Source: Distichodus sexfasciatus (Eukaryota; Chordata; Actinopteri; Characiformes; Distichodontidae). From it: a stretch of 64,000 nucleotides of DNA. The position numbers and the translations under genes are program-made. Location of the stretch: NCBI GenBank assembly GCA_032718565.1, contig JAVGVS010000184.1, positions 558,001-622,000 of the forward strand, read 5' to 3'. Positions 1 through 12,600 of this stretch are shown piece by piece. Position 1 is the stretch's first letter. Each line of letters begins with the position of its first letter. The notes below the pieces were generated by a model. It made no database searches, had not been told where the DNA came from, and saw nothing but the letters and a program-made list of their open reading frames with translations.

Positions 1-1041
1 TTCTTTAACAAATAATTACAATGTAGGGAACAAAATCTATTATTTTTATTAACCATTAATCATTTAGTTATTTTTGAAGGTAAATGTGAGGCGTTTTATC
101 ACACATTTTCTGGGTCTTCTAAATGTAACAAGGAAGTGAGTTCGCTGACGTATAGCTCAGCGTTTTGCGGGAAACGACAATGATTGGTCAAACATTGGGG
201 AAAAGTTGAGGTAATTGCAGAAAAAGTTCAGAATTGCACGGTAGTCATGAATTCACGGGAATTGGCTGAATTTGTGTTAATAGTTGCGATCGCAACTGCA
301 AAAACCTTGAGAGTCTGAGCAAAGCATATGCAGTCATTTCACAGATTGTAGTATAAAATCAAGGGACGGAAAATCTCGGCAAATTACTCGGTAGAGATGA
401 CTTCATCTTCAAAACGTTCTTGCAGTAATGTTACAGAATAATTAATTCGACAACAATGTTACAACAAATAAAAAACTGTTATTTTTGGGGAAGTTCAAGT
501 GAAATGGAAATCCAAAAAATATTCATGACCACTGGTACTGAGGGACAGTTCAACAAAGATGTGGCAAAGAACTGAGACACAGTAGCTTTTTGTGTCTTGA
601 TGTGTATTAAAATGTGCATGTGTGAACCCTATAAACTTTCATTTTTAGCATTTGTTCCACACATCCACTCAGAATTTTACACAAACATTTCTAGAAAAGC
701 ATTAGCTTTTTCACACATTAGCTGTTATTTGAGTATCTATGTGGTGTTCAAGGAAGAAATCAAACAAATGTCAATGCTGCAACTATCCTGCCTCTTTTTT
801 CCTTGTGCCATTGTGTTTTGCACATCTGCTTTTTAGTGCAAGTGGATCCGTGTGCGCTGAGTGTGAATGTATGCTGACCTCTGGGAATGGTAAAGTAACT
901 TCGAGGGGAAGGGTCCCAGCACTTGGCAACAGTGAGACTTATCGGGCTGCGAGAGAGAAAAGCATTTTATTAGCTCACAGTTCACACGCCGCATAATTGT
1001 GCTGAGTGAAGTCACCATTTAAACCAGGCTCTCTGTATTAC
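1..1041 (-). other. dvl1 intron 9 (partial)
   Basis: AT-rich sequence with no recognisable exon on either strand. The small open frames here show no family similarity that I recognise. Confidence 0.6.
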
Positions 1042-1118
1042 CCCGTCTTGGAGACGATCTCCCTGAGGATCCGGACAGCGTCATCGTTGCTCATGTTTTC
1101 AAAGTTCACGTCATTCAC
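1042..1118 (-). CDS. dvl1: dvl1 coding exon 9 (PDZ end)
   Basis: 77 bp encoding [20 protein letters not shown] and then IVSKTG, the last helix and strand of the PDZ domain. CAG acceptor; the donor is GTAATA, weaker than the others. The next exon (expected to begin around PISLTVAKC) is not found in positions 1-1041. Confidence 0.94.
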
Positions 1119-4100
1119 CTGCAGGTTAAAAACGAGACATGGCAAATCGAGCACTGAGATAAAACACAACAGTTACGCTTCTGATAATATCTGAATGTAG
1201 CTAGCATGTCCGAATCTTGAGAAATGAAACACGGAATCATACTGAATGCCCGACACATCCAAACGTTTTCCGACTTAGCTGTTATTCCCCAAAATCCCAG
1301 ATCTAGCAATAGTGACACCAGCACCTCTGAGAAGCCTGAGGAGAGTTGAAGCCAAGCAGATAATACACCAGACAAAAAATGCTAATATTCAGTATATCAC
1401 TGTATGCCACAGGGGTAACTCCCTATAGGGGAATTCATCTAATCCGGCACCATTACCTTCAACCCGCCATTCAGTCAGGATTAACAAACTGCTGGAGGCA
1501 TTCGATGGCTGAAGCTGTGCCTTGAGACAGCTGTAATGCCAAGCAGCTGAGAGACAGAGGACAAACCCCCACCTCCCCATTTCATTCTCTAAAACTGATC
1601 TAGAGGTAAAGCCTGATGTCCCTGCAGCATTTAATCGCTTTAACGCAATACTGTGGCTTCTGCCGTTATCCATGGCATTATTTTAAGCAGCTTTGAGGGT
1701 AAGGGGTGTGGAATGGACCACGAATGGGTTTTGCCTCCTTTCCTATTGCGTCTTATCAATTTACAAATACGCTTTCTTTTGTTCTACAATGTTAAAACAT
1801 TATATATTGTGGGAGTACATATATACAGTATATATATATATATGTATACATACACACTCTTAACATAGGATGTCCTGCACTACTCAGATTTGTCATAGTT
1901 TGATGTGTAAATGCTGGCACAGTCTTAAAATCAGCAACAGAGTTTTATTATGCACTCTATGGCTTAGTATTATGAAGAGAAATAATGTTAGTGCCGGACG
2001 GAAACACTTCTTTATCCATGTTATCCATCAGAATATAGAATATTTTTTTGATAACATAATTTTCTATATTTCTTCCTATACTTCCCATTAATTACTCTCT
2101 AACATTATAAAATTGGAAAAATGTAATTGAAAATGAAGAAATACTTAAGTTCTGAACGAATTTGACTCGTTTTGGTCTATAAAATGAGCTACTTTTGGCC
2201 TTTCTGGGAGAGAACTACATTTCCCACAATCCCCCGCATGCTACTCGGAGCCGCCTCACAAAAAAGCGATGGATACGTGTTCTGGAACAGAAGCTGAAAA
2301 TCTCAATAAAGAGTTGAATTGTGAATAGTAATCAGCTAAAATATAAGTTAAGTCTGTAATAAAGGGGAAGATCTGACTACACTGTAGCGCTTTACCGAGT
2401 AACGGCTCTCACGCACGCTCACAAACACAACGTGTGTGTTTACATCGCGAAAAATGTCATTTACGCATTTACTTCTGTTTTTGTGTACGGAATTACTTAC
2501 GAATACTTACACATACAGAGGAATCAGGTCTTGCCTTAATCGTGTCAGTGGAAACATTGTGCGTCACTAATAAGCGTCCGTGTGAAACACAAGCGGAGTG
2601 AAACACATGCTCTAGCGAGTGAAACGAATTAAACGAAGCTTCGATTCTAGAAAAATTGCCTCAACCATTTTTTGGATTATTTGAGTTATTCAAATAATTG
2701 TTTCAGCCATGGTCCGAGGAAAAACTAAATATAAAATGATGAAGAATTAATGAAGTAAATAAGATATCTCTCCACACTTGAACTGAATGTCTAGACACCC
2801 ATGTGACTCATTACGACGGAGGTGTGTCACCTGCAGGAGCATGTCTCCTGGCTCTATCCTGCCATCAGCTGCTACCGCTCCTCCTTTCATGATGGAACCG
2901 ATGTAGATCCCCCCATCTCCTCGGTCGTTACTCTGCCCTACTATACTTATGCCAAGGAAGTTATACTTCTCTGGAGGTGAGGAAACAACCACAGCAGGTA
3001 AGTTAAAATGACTGGAAAGCAGCAGGGCATTTCAAAATGAGCGTGTGTGTGTGTGTGAGGAAGTGAAACTCTCACCCATATTGAGTGTGACTGTTATAAT
3101 ATTGAGGCTCATGGTTGAATCTGTGATGCTGCTGAATGAGGAAGACTGTGGACAGAAACAGAAAAGTGAGGACTAGCCTGTCATTTAGGTAAAGGTCTCT
3201 ATCGCTTATGTACACTGCACCACAAACTGTACTGAGAGCCACAAATGAGAGGAGAAAACTGCATTCATATAGAACTTTCCTGACAGTGGGGAGTCAGCTT
3301 AACAACCTTCAATGGGCAGCACCATAATGATGCATCAGCAACCACTAGCGCCAGTAGCTCGACCACACCTCCCCTACGAGGTGGTGAACCAGTGAGAATG
3401 AATATGAGGGAAATTTAGGGCAATTTTAGGAAACTGCCAAGACTCTGCCATGATAACACACTGAAGGCATTTTAAAACCTTAGAACAGAGCTATTCAACA
3501 AAGTCAGAACTTCAGTTTCACATAAAAAAAACAACGACTGGCAGAAAATAATTCATATTCTATAATATAATCACTGAAATGTGAGCACACTCTGCTGGCT
3601 TCATTTACACTTGTTCCAGGATCAACATTGTTCATCCTGTAAGTAATTATCCAGTACCAAAGTAACTTTCCAGTATCAAACCTGCACAGTTTGAGATGGA
3701 TTATATATTCTGGAGCACTTAAGTACCAAAGTCAAAAGTAATGTCTGGTGAGTCCATGGATTTGTAAATAAACCTCAAGCAAACATGTCTAGGAATACGT
3801 GAGCAGTCTGATAGAAAAAGCAGCACTGCATATGAGGGAGAGATTGGGTTAGCATCCTAAAATGTTGGGTTAAGTGGAGTTCACTTGGAGAATTAGCATT
3901 TATTGCCAATTTGAATTTTGGTATTCTGTCTGCAAAGTGAGTAAATCAACAAGCAACAACATTTTTACCCAGGCCACCCATCCTAATTAAGTGTAATGAG
4001 CAAGAAAACTCTACACTTCACATGTCATTTTAATAATATCAAATATGTGTAATTTGCACACTTATTAGACATATTAGATACACGATCAAGAAACACATAA

Positions 4101-6537
4101 TCTTACTCTGTCAATTTTGGGCACTTTGTGTCGCCGGCGTCTGCGTTTGTGTCTCCTCATCAGCTGAGAAGAGGAGCTCTGCTCTGTGGAACTGCTCAAT
4201 CTATGAGAAACAGTAATAAACAATTATGGAAAACTGAGCAAGTGTAACGATAAAGCGCATTCTTCTGTTAAAAAGAAAGTATTCTACATGTGCATGGTTC
4301 TGTATTACAAAACACTAACCTGCTGGCGTCCTCGTCTTCCTCGCTATCAATAAAGGAACTGGACTCCAGTTCACTGCTCATCATGGACACACTGTCGCAC
4401 ACCATGACCGTGTCCCTCACAACCCTCTCGGGTTTGGAGTGACCGTTCACACGTGGGACTGAGGATAACCATACACAGATACATACCACACAGAGCTTGG
4501 TATCAGAGAGAGGCAAGGACCCAGAAAGCATTTTTTTCATGATAAAATTACACTGATAAATTATATGATATGTTTTACATAAATCAATGGTATAAAATCC
4601 TTAAAGTGTTCTTGCAGTAAATATGATTAAATTCATGGCTTGATCACATCTTGAGGGATTCCTCTACTTGATATAACCTCCTAATACAGAAAAAAAAATT
4701 AACAGATTTTAAAACTGCACACAACATACATATCTCTGGATGTGGTTGAGCCTCAGGGTGGCAGCGGATTGGCTGGAAGGCCCGTGTAAGACGGAGGTAC
4801 CTCATGGAGCCCGGCTGGGTGTGCACTTTCCGTGTAACTCCAAAACAATCCAACACAGTTGGGGTACCCATCATATTTTCATTTTGTAAGACAGCAAGCT
4901 TTTTCTAACAACCCATTCCTCACCTTCCCTGAAAACTCACCAGTTCTTTTGTTTTGTTTTTTTGTTGCATTAATCTCTGATTGGCATTCACATTCGGCTG
5001 ACAGCTCAGGGACGAAGAAAGGGCAGAATGGGCTGGGTGACGAGTAACAGGAAGAGAAAGATGGTGAAATGAGGTAAATATACACAGACATAAGAAGAGA
5101 AAAACAGGCAAAACGAATGTATAAGTCGGATATGGTGAAAATTCTAGGACGTGAAGTTGAGAATATAATTTTACATAATCGTTTAACTTTAATATGTTTA
5201 CTATATGTATAGAACGCTCTCAAGAGATGCATCAACTACAGTACATATCTCCAGTCACTGTTCTTGATGTTTAAACAGAACTGTAACGAAGGCAGTTTCT
5301 TATGGAACAATGCTATGTGTGTAGAAGTATAGCTGTCTGGTCATAAGGCAAATCCAATCTATCCATATCTAGTTACTACAGATTGAAATGCAAGACTTTG
5401 AAACAGTGATTAAAAATAGCTTGGGCAGAGCGGGGTCGGATGGACAATGATGGCTCTGGATTAACATCAGAAATGGCAGAGGCTGTGGCTTCAATAACAA
5501 CTGTCTGACTATGTGAAATAAAGCCACCAGACATTAGACACAGGAATTTATGAAGATGGAGTTATTCAAGTCAATAACTATTTTGAATGTGGAAAAATGT
5601 GCTAAAACATTTCAGACGCTCCAACAAATAAAATATCATTTTAAGCTTTTGGTTTGACTATCACATACGCCAAAAAGTGCCATTGCTGAACCTGTACTGT
5701 TAAAATAAAACCTCGAAGGGCTTAATAAACACAAAAGCAGTTTCTCAATCTGCGTTTTACATTCTCTTTAATTTCTCGAATTCAATCCATCCGGCAAAAC
5801 ATTCAAGTAGTATATACGTGCAATAAAATGTAGAAATAATACTGCATATTGTTAAGTAAGTTAATATAAAAGCATAAAAAGAGCTCTTAAATCATAACGG
5901 AACGTTACTCATGCTTGTAAAAATAAAAGTAAAACGGTGCGACCTTACCTCAGTCACTCCAGGATCCAGCGAACACGGCGCCGTGAAAGCGGACCACGAG
6001 CCACGCGAGAGCGCGCACCAGAACGCGCCCTCCTCTTTTTGCGCGCACACGCGTCACTATCGATCATTACAGCGCCTCGGAAACAACGCGCGCCCATTAA
6101 AATGACTCGATCATCCCCAAAAACAAGCCCGCCAAGGACAGTGTAGTCATACACATAACAACCATGTACAGATGAACGACTAGACAAACACAAACGTTGT
6201 TTATTGTTTTTAATGATGCGACAGATTACAGAATGACCTGGAATTTTCTGCATTGCTAAGCATCCAATTGTTAATGCCGTTGAAGGTCCTGATTATTATT
6301 CCGATCAATTTCAAGGTTTAATTTTTTTTATTTAATATTTTATTTATTTACTTTACAGTAATCTGTAAATCTGTGTAAAATCATATTTCACATTTATCTT
6401 CTCAATCTGTAATCTGTAAATATATTTATTTGCATTATAATTCAAAGTCTATTTGTTTACATATCTATGTCTATATATATATATATCTGTATCTATCTAT
6501 ATTTATCTCTATCTATCTATCTATCTATCTATATCTA

Positions 6538-6584
<47 letters not shown>

Positions 6585-6595
6585 ATCTATATCCA

Positions 6596-6642
<47 letters not shown>

Positions 6643-9600
6643 TTTTTTTTTTTTAACATGTATTCTTTGTTTTGCACAGAGCAGTCCAGGAAACATTTCA
6701 CTGGGTGTTGTACCTGTACAACTACTCATGAGACAAAAAAAATCTAGTTATCATGTTGGTGATGTACAATGACCAGATTGTTGGTCTTTATGCTGACTCC
6801 ATGATTCTCATTGTCAGTACAATGGAACTGTGTCCATTGTGTTTGGTGTATTTTTCTGCCAAATTCCCTGCCATTAATTTTCATAAGAATGCCATCTTAA
6901 CCAGTAGGGTTTGTGGTCTGCATTGGCCACAACCATAGTCTAATTAAATCCCACTGATTAATGACCACCAGGAACTAATGAGGCACTGGGGTAAAACCTC
7001 TACTACTACTACAAACACAGGGATGAATTATTGTAATAGTAAGAAAAGGTGTGTGTGTGTGTGTGCGGGCACTGTTTATACAGTTGCATATTCTGCAAGA
7101 CTACTCAAAGAACAATGGATGTAGAAGACCAAATGACAGGTAAAGCAAAAAAAAAAGCCAAAAGTGTACAGCCAAAAAGTGTACACGGGAGCCATGATGT
7201 GTTACTGATGAGTTGAAATTTTTAGATCAGAGAGTGATTATAAATAAGATCAAGGCTGAAGTGTTTTGTCTGTGGAAGTCATAAAAGCCAACACAGGGTG
7301 GATCTGCACATAAACCTACTGCTTTCTGTCAGAAAAATCAGAGAATATGGCAGTGGTTGTAGCCACTCTCCACACAGATCAGAATGCCAAAGAGTTGCAC
7401 TAGCACTCATTTAGACTCGTAAGAGATTTCTTAAAGCACAAACAAAATTCTGCCTTGTTACTACTATCTCATGTTCCCTATTATCCCCAGGATGTGATCG
7501 AGCCATGAAACCTTCGTAAATATTTAGATATTCAACCCTACATGTGCCTGGCAGTAAGAATTTGATAATGTATATTATGTAGTGAATAACTTGTGAAGCA
7601 ACATTAAAATATTGCAAATTAAAATAGTAGGAAACAATAACCTTTATCTCTACGTCAGTCTTTATGAGACTAGGAACACAGTCTGGAAATACTTACGTTC
7701 TTCTCTTCTCCGCCTTGTTCGCTCTCGCTCCCTCTCCCTACGGTGACTGAGAAGAGACTCGCTTGTTTCTGTGTCCAGACCATCTCTACTGCTCACTGCA
7801 TTAGCACTGGAAGATATTTAAACAGCAATTAATATGGAATGTTAACTATGCAGACATCACTGTCTAACTAAATAATTCCCACTTTGTGTCAGTTCCTCTT
7901 ATTTAGTATATCATATTTTAAAAATAAAAAATGTAAGTAGTGGGAGTAGTTTATACAAAAATTGAATCACAATACAACATGACTAACTTATTCATATTTC
8001 GGCTAACATTAAATGTTTGTTTCTCCCAAAATATACACAGCAAATGTTTACACTTCACTGAACACCTGTGTAGATGATATGACATTCAATCTCAAAGGAA
8101 ATGACCTCAGGACAAGAAGAGAACTCATTCCAAATTTACACTCATTAATAATTCTATAAACAGAGCATTAACACACCATTTTGTTTAAGAAAAGTAATGC
8201 AGTAACTTAATATTTGCAATATTTTGAATGTTACCTCAACAAAATATTATTCCTCTCTAAGATGATTCTACTGATTTGAATGATTATGCTCACAATAGAC
8301 TCCATCTAGGTCAGGCTGATGACGTATCTTCACTAGAATAAACTAGACTAATCAAATCTTGTGGATTGGAGTTGTGTCATGATGTGGATCATCAACTTGA
8401 AAAAAGATGCATGTGTGGATTGGAAAGGCGAATAATTAAAATACTGGATTACAAAGGCACCAAATGGTCACATTGCTGTTTGTCCTCATCTTTTCTGGAA
8501 TGACAAATACAGTACTAGCAAGGTATGCTGGGAATAACAACACTGATATATTGGTGTTTTCAGATCACAGAGAATCATTATAGTGCCCGCCGCCCCCCTG
8601 GTCTGTCCCCTGAGGCCAAGGTGAATGAGTGTCTACATGTGTACTGTAGTTGTCTGTACATGTGTGTATGTGTGTGCTTGTATCACTTTGGGTGGAATGC
8701 ACAAAAGCTTAGCTGAATCCAGAGTGAGGTAAAAAATTGCCCCGCAGTGAGAAATAGCTACAGCACTGAAGTTCAATCCAGCTGTTGTTTTCAGACATTT
8801 TCACACACCACTCCGCCCTTTTGAGAACCTCCATCGATCATTACCCACCATGCTCTGCAGAAAATGGGTCATTCTGTGACAACAAATGCCTCTATCTCTT
8901 GTGGACGGTGCAGCTTTCTTTGGGGTGCACTCGGCAATGTATAGCAAAGCAGAATAAAACTAACCCCTTTCAAAATAGAAATCCTGTTTATATGCAGATT
9001 TACATTCAACTTTAATATTAACATGTATTACACAGTGTGGGAGAGTTGGTAGAATAACAGTTCGGGAGTTCGCCTCGTCATAGGAAAGTCGCCGGTTCGA
9101 ATCCTAGAACGGTAACGGTACCACTGAGGTACGCGTGAGCAAGGTACCATCCCGAAGCGTTGCTCTCCAGATGGGTTAAATGCAGATTTCTTTGTGATGC
9201 ACTGTGTGCTGTGCTGTCCTGTATTGACATCGACAAATAATCACTCACTTTCACTTTCACAATTTGCTATATATACGTATATTTGTTGTGTACCGGTCAT
9301 TAAAACATATTCCATCAGCTGCAGCCCTGTGAGCAGAAACTTACCCACAATAAAACAGTATAGTGAGTGGTGTGTATTAATACATACAGACTACAGTCTG
9401 TATTATTATTTGCAGCAAAAATGGAAGGTATGGCTTAGCTTAACGTGGCTGATTAGTGAGTGTAGGCAGAATTAATGTTTTTTCTTTTTTATTTCTGAAC
9501 AAACACTGTACCATTAAAAATGTCTTTCTTTTAAAAAGTGTAGGCTACAATTATTTACTGCACTTTTCACCTATTTACGAGTTAAATCTGACCAGTATTT

Positions 9601-12600
9601 CTGATCATTCAGGTCAAAATGAATAAATATTAGTTAATGTGAGCAATATTTGTGAGATGTAAAGATTAACATAAAATATGAAATATTATACATGTTTAAG
9701 GCGTATAAAACATTACGAACACGCAAGTCCAGAAATCCCTCTTCCCATTGTTAAAGAATCGTGAAAAAATGCTGTTCAAAATAGTGCCACAAGAGGGCAC
9801 ACATTAGCACAAACATTGCTGAAAAGGGATACATTTTGGAGGAAATTTATGTGCTACAGTATGGCCTCCTGAAAAAAAGCAGACAGATAAATTAACAAGA
9901 AAATTCTGGCCTACATCTCCCTCTGTCTCTCTCTGTCTTTCTCTCTCTCGATCTCTCTGAGTTCATTTGTGTCTGTACAAGCTCTTGAGCATGATCAGTG
10001 CTCTTAATGTTTGGCCCCTCTGTTGCATAACAGAGCAGTGCATTCACAGTGCGGGGGCCCTTCTGGAGATTTCTGCCTAGGGCACAGATACTACACACTC
10101 TCTCTCCTCTCTTTCTTCTTTGAGTGCTGCTGTGTACGGATGAGTGACTCTGGAAGGAGAGCCAGCTGCAGGGGAATCCACTCTCCCCAGTTACACTACT
10201 GTTTACCTTCCAAAAGTTGGAACAAAGCCCAGTACAGAAGATCAGTGTGAAGACCTGCAGAATGGATTAGACATTTAAGTGTGTGGATGAATGGATAAGA
10301 ACTTACTGTATGTCTACAAAAGTAAGCATGGTGGACATGGGAGTGTCATACATATGTCACATATCTTCTCCGTGTTTTAGACAAATGCCTTAAAAATGAT
10401 AAACTTTCATAAGTGTTGTAAACAGGCAGCTTCTTCTGAGCTTCGTCTGTATGTCTTCTCATTGTTGTTTCAGTCTTTGGGAATGTTGTTTTAAGTTGGT
10501 CACACGTTTTAAAAAGATCTTCCTCCATATCAAAAACCACAAGAAAAGACAGAATATTTACCATCATGTACAATTTTACTTGTGGCTATTTTTATAGGGT
10601 GCTTTATAGAAGGTTTATGGAAATATTTGTACCAAGAAAAGGGACAAGATGGACTTGGGTGAGACTAAAAACCCTACAGATGCTCCATGTAAAAACATAT
10701 GTTAAAACCAATGTATTAAGACATTAAATCATTGATCACCCAGGCCATGCCATTCATCCAAAATGCAAACATTGATCATAGAAACATATTGTAATATCAC
10801 TTTACACTGAACAGGAGGTTTGTCTATTTTTATCAAAAGAGAATAATGTTTGCCACTTAAATGTCTGGTTGAGTTGAGGAATGAAAATGTCAAATGATAT
10901 TTTAGTTGCATTTTTAGGTGCTTGTGTTAAATCAGCATACGATGTTGTCCTATATCCATCGCTGGCTCCTAAATTTAATCAAATCAAAATCGTATCATAG
11001 CAGACTTCTTAATATCGGCAGACACTGAATCCTCGTCCACTGCTTCAATATTATATCACATTGGCGTGAAATATTTTGGGATTTACATCTCTAACTGTGT
11101 CACAATTTTTCACCTTGCCCGTGTTTGTTTACATAGATAAGAAGATTATACTTACTGAAATGAGGGGGGTCGTGAGTCTCCGATGCCTCCTGTTCTCTCC
11201 AGGGGTGGAGGGAGTTCGACGTGGCTATCAGTGCACACTGACATCCCATCAGTGTGTGAGCTCTCGGCCAGTACAAGCTGAGGTTTGTCAGAGAAGACAG
11301 GTTTGTTACAGCAGATGTGATGGCATGAAAACATTCAAACATTTTGTTCTAACAATAAAACAAGTTGACTTTAGTAACTGCATTACATTATGTTATCTTA
11401 CTGAGTACTTTTATATAGCTACACATAACAATCGTTAATATATTTCAGACAAAAAAACTGATATATCCTGACCATATTAGTAACTTATTCTATAATTATT
11501 AAGGCTGCAGCGCTGCACTAACTCTACCTATAAAAATGACACATCAGACAGAATTAGAAAGCTACTGTTCTGGCTGCAGACTTAGAAATCCACAGAGGTC
11601 ATCCTCTACAGCGTTAACTCGTACAGTGAGTCTGAAACGGCTCTGCTGCGGTTTGTTAAGCTGCATTTTATTTTTAAAAACTGATTTTGGTCAAGCTAGC
11701 TACGTATTTTAAGCTAGTCCAAGCTCAATTTCAGAACTAGTTTGCGGGTTTGAAGTTGAGGAGATTTAAAGTTCAACTTGTGCTTATCAAAAGTTTATGG
11801 ATATATGGAGTGAGATTGCTGTTACTTTAGCCCATAATTATAGGTGATTTATAAAAAAAAAATCATATAAGAAATTAGTGCACTTCACAAAAACCAGCAA
11901 GAATATGAGCCGAAATAAATAATAATAGGCCTACAAGTTGTTATTATCTGATTAAAATGATCATTCTGTTTCCCAGCCCGGATTAAACATTAAAGTTTAT
12001 GATGTGTGACAATTCCATGCACAATATCAGATCAGAGATGCTAGATGCTATAGTACTGTGCTCTTGTACTGTCTGTTTTGCTTGATTTTATCTCACATTT
12101 GCGCTCTTTATATAGTTTTAAACGGATGCTAAAAACTGCACTTTTCTCTCTTGCTTTTCCCACACTTGAGTGCTGAGCTGTTGACTGTGCCTGATTTAAA
12201 AAATATTTTTATAGCACTTTTAATCATTTTATTTCTTTTTTTATCTTTAATTTTATTTCTTTTCTTATTACTTTTTCTTTTTATCTTTAATTTTAACATT
12301 GTTTCTGTAAAGCACATTGAATGTATCCTTGTGTATGATAATGTGCTCTATAAATAAACTTGCCTTGCCTTGCTTTTATATTTTTGACAGTAACCTCACT
12401 CCATATGGATATTTTTAATTAATCTTAAGCTGAGGAGCAGTTTGCTCATCTGGTTTCTGCATTATGCAGGAAATATATTTGTGGCTTGTTTCTGACTTTC
12501 ATAATAAAGAACATAATAATTCTTACCCATGACACAACCCTTCCATTAAAGCAAGGCAATTTTGCGTTGTCGTCTGAAATTTCCTCCTTGACAACCCTGT

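Noticed and set aside
6430..6772. Three overlapping open frames reading YLSIYLSI
   Set aside because: Produced by the TATC microsatellite; no coding signature.
9078..9130. Possible true tRNA gene
   Set aside because: Only an A/B-box-like head remains, followed by a SINE body; no complete cloverleaf was seen.
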